A program made the position numbers and the translations under genes. A stretch of DNA of 6,407 bases from Burkholderiales bacterium. Lineage in GTDB: Bacteria > Pseudomonadota > Gammaproteobacteria > Burkholderiales > Burkholderiaceae_F. Below are positions 5,324 through 6,407 of the stretch, piece after piece (within the stretch, counting starts at the first letter, position 1; each line of letters opens with the position of its first letter). The stretch covers positions 1 through 6,407 of the forward strand of contig JAHEDN010000153.1 of assembly GCA_024641225.1 (NCBI GenBank), given 5' to 3'. The notes beneath the pieces are model-generated. The model saw nothing but the letters and a program-made list of their open reading frames with translations, did not search any database and was not told the origin of the DNA.

Positions 5324-6407
5324 ATGGCCATAGTCGATGTCAACGTGCCGCAGCTATCGGAATCGGTTGCCGAGGCGACGCTGCTGCAGTGGAAGAAGCA
5401 GCCGGGCGACGCGGTTGCGATGGACGAGATCCTGATCGAGGTCGAAACCGACAAGGTCGTGCTCGAGGTGCCGGCGCCGGTCGCTGGCGTGATCACCGAA
5501 GTGATCCGGCCCGACGGCAGCACCGTCACCGCCGGTGAACTGATCGCCCGCATCGACAGTGAGGCCAAGGCGGCGGCCGCCGCTGCGGCGCCGGCTCCCG
5601 CGCCCGAACCCAAGGCAGCGACGCCTGCACCTGCGCCAGTGCCTGCGCCCGCAGCGAAGGGCGACGTGGCCATGCCGGCGGCGGCCAAGCTGATGGCGGA
5701 CAAGGGCATCGCGCCGGCGCAAGTCACCGGCACCGGCAAGGACGGGCGTATCACCAAGGGCGACGTGCTCGGGGCTGCTGCTGCAAAGCCGGCGGCCACA
5801 CCGGCGCCGGCTCCCGCAGCGCTCCCCGTCGCCAGGCCTGCACTGCCGCAGGTGCAGGCGCCCGTCGATCTCGCAATCCTCGCGGACCGGCCCGAGCAGC
5901 GCGTGCCGATGTCGCGCCTGCGCGCGCGCGTGGCCGAGCGGCTCGTGCAGTCGCAGTCGACGGCGGCGATCCTGACCACGTTCAACGAGGTCAACATGCA
6001 GCCGGTGATGGACCTGCGCAACCGGTACAAAGACCGCTTCGAAAAGGAGCACGGCGTGAAGCTCGGCTTCATGTCCTTCTTCGTCAAGGCGGCGGTCACG
6101 GCGCTGAAGAAGTACCCGGTGGTCAACGCCTCGGTCGACGGCAACGACATCGTCTACCACGGCTACTTCGACATCGGCATCGCGGTGGGTTCGCCGCGCG
6201 GCCTGGTGGTGCCGATCCTGCGTGACGCGGACCAGATGACGTTCGCCGACATCGAAAAGAAGATCGCCGACTTCGGCAAGCGGGCCGGCGAGGGCAAGCT
6301 GGCGCTCGAGGAACTCACTGGCGGCACGTTCTCGATTTCCAACGGTGGCGTGTTCGGCTCGATGCTGTCGACGCCGATCATCAACCCGCCCCAGTCGGCG
6401 ATTCTCG
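5324..6407 (+). CDS. sucB: 2-oxoglutarate dehydrogenase E2 (dihydrolipoyllysine-residue succinyltransferase), 3' end outside window
   Basis: SucB forms the core of the 2-oxoglutarate dehydrogenase complex and transfers succinyl from its lipoyl-lysine to CoA. The first 361 codons are visible and the frame is still open at the right edge; relatives are about 400-430 residues. A single lipoyl domain (residues 1-80) carries the lipoylation motif ETDK with Lys44. An alanine/proline-rich linker follows (82-112), then the peripheral E1/E3-binding domain (114-150, with VTGTGKDGRITKGDV). A second Ala/Pro-rich linker (151-182) leads to the acyltransferase domain from about 190, with LTTFNEVNM (217-225), GFMSFFVKA (248-256) and SNGGVFGSMLSTPIINPP (339-356). 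The NEVNM and STPIINPPQSAI segments are typical of succinyltransferases rather than the pyruvate complex E2. The catalytic HxxxDG motif lies beyond the window. The gene is the second of the sucAB unit, and an E3 gene would be expected next. Confidence 0.98.
   Translation, partial: MAIVDVNVPQLSESVAEATLLQWKKQPGDAVAMDEILIEVETDKVVLEVPAPVAGVITEVIRPDGSTVTAGELIARIDSEAKAAAAAAAPAPAPEPKAATPAPAPVPAPAAKGDVAMPAAAKLMADKGIAPAQVTGTGKDGRITKGDVLGAAAAKPAATPAPAPAALPVARPALPQVQAPVDLAILADRPEQRVPMSRLRARVAERLVQSQSTAAILTTFNEVNMQPVMDLRNRYKDRFEKEHGVKLGFMSFFVKAAVTALKKYPVVNASVDGNDIVYHGYFDIGIAVGSPRGLVVPILRDADQMTFADIEKKIADFGKRAGEGKLALEELTGGTFSISNGGVFGSMLSTPIINPPQSAIL

Noticed and set aside
5287..6160. Minus-strand open frames opposite sucB
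   Set aside because: Their Ala/Gly/Ser/Arg-rich translations are the reverse of the sucB lipoyl and linker regions; the plus-strand frame has clear E2 domains.
1..6407. A new defence, mobile or CRISPR system
   Set aside because: No repeat array, integrase, transposase, toxin-antitoxin pair or unexplained coding region is present; all four genes belong to known metabolic families.

Overview
The window is GC-rich chromosomal DNA from a proteobacterium, most likely a betaproteobacterium. That rests on the character of the 2-oxoglutarate dehydrogenase E1 N-terminus (SYLFGGNAPYVEELYEKYLD) and the sucA-sucB order with alanine/proline-rich E2 linkers. The genus cannot be fixed from sequence alone. 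Long open frames opposite the real genes are a by-product of the GC-rich codon use.

Layout: two transcription units diverge from a 481-nt non-coding gap (1887-2367). To the left, on the minus strand, is a two-gene unit. nfnA-like (1886 to 966) encodes a small FAD/NAD and iron-sulfur subunit. nfnB-like (from 969, running off the left edge) encodes a GltD-type FAD subunit with eight N-terminal cysteines. Their stop and start overlap in ATGA. To the right, on the plus strand, sucA (2368-5223, complete) is followed after 100 nt by sucB (5324 to the right edge, truncated before its catalytic His motif). These are E1 and E2 of the 2-oxoglutarate dehydrogenase complex; the E3 gene (lpd) would be expected beyond the right edge.

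How the genes relate: SucA and SucB oxidise 2-oxoglutarate to succinyl-CoA and feed NADH through E3. The left pair resembles NfnAB (NADH-dependent reduced ferredoxin:NADP+ oxidoreductase) or sulfide dehydrogenase SudAB, enzymes that move electrons between NADH, NADPH and ferredoxin. The neighbourhood therefore joins a TCA-cycle NADH source to a pyridine-nucleotide/ferredoxin exchange enzyme. A functional link is inference from position only.

The least ordinary part is the gap. It holds a 95-nt nested inverted repeat (2028-2122), two smaller hairpins either side of it that share a 9-bp core (1961-1976 and 2145-2158), weak promoter candidates facing each way, and a sucA leader with nested stems and two mutually exclusive hairpins around the ribosome binding site. 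The coding genes themselves look intact and conventional.
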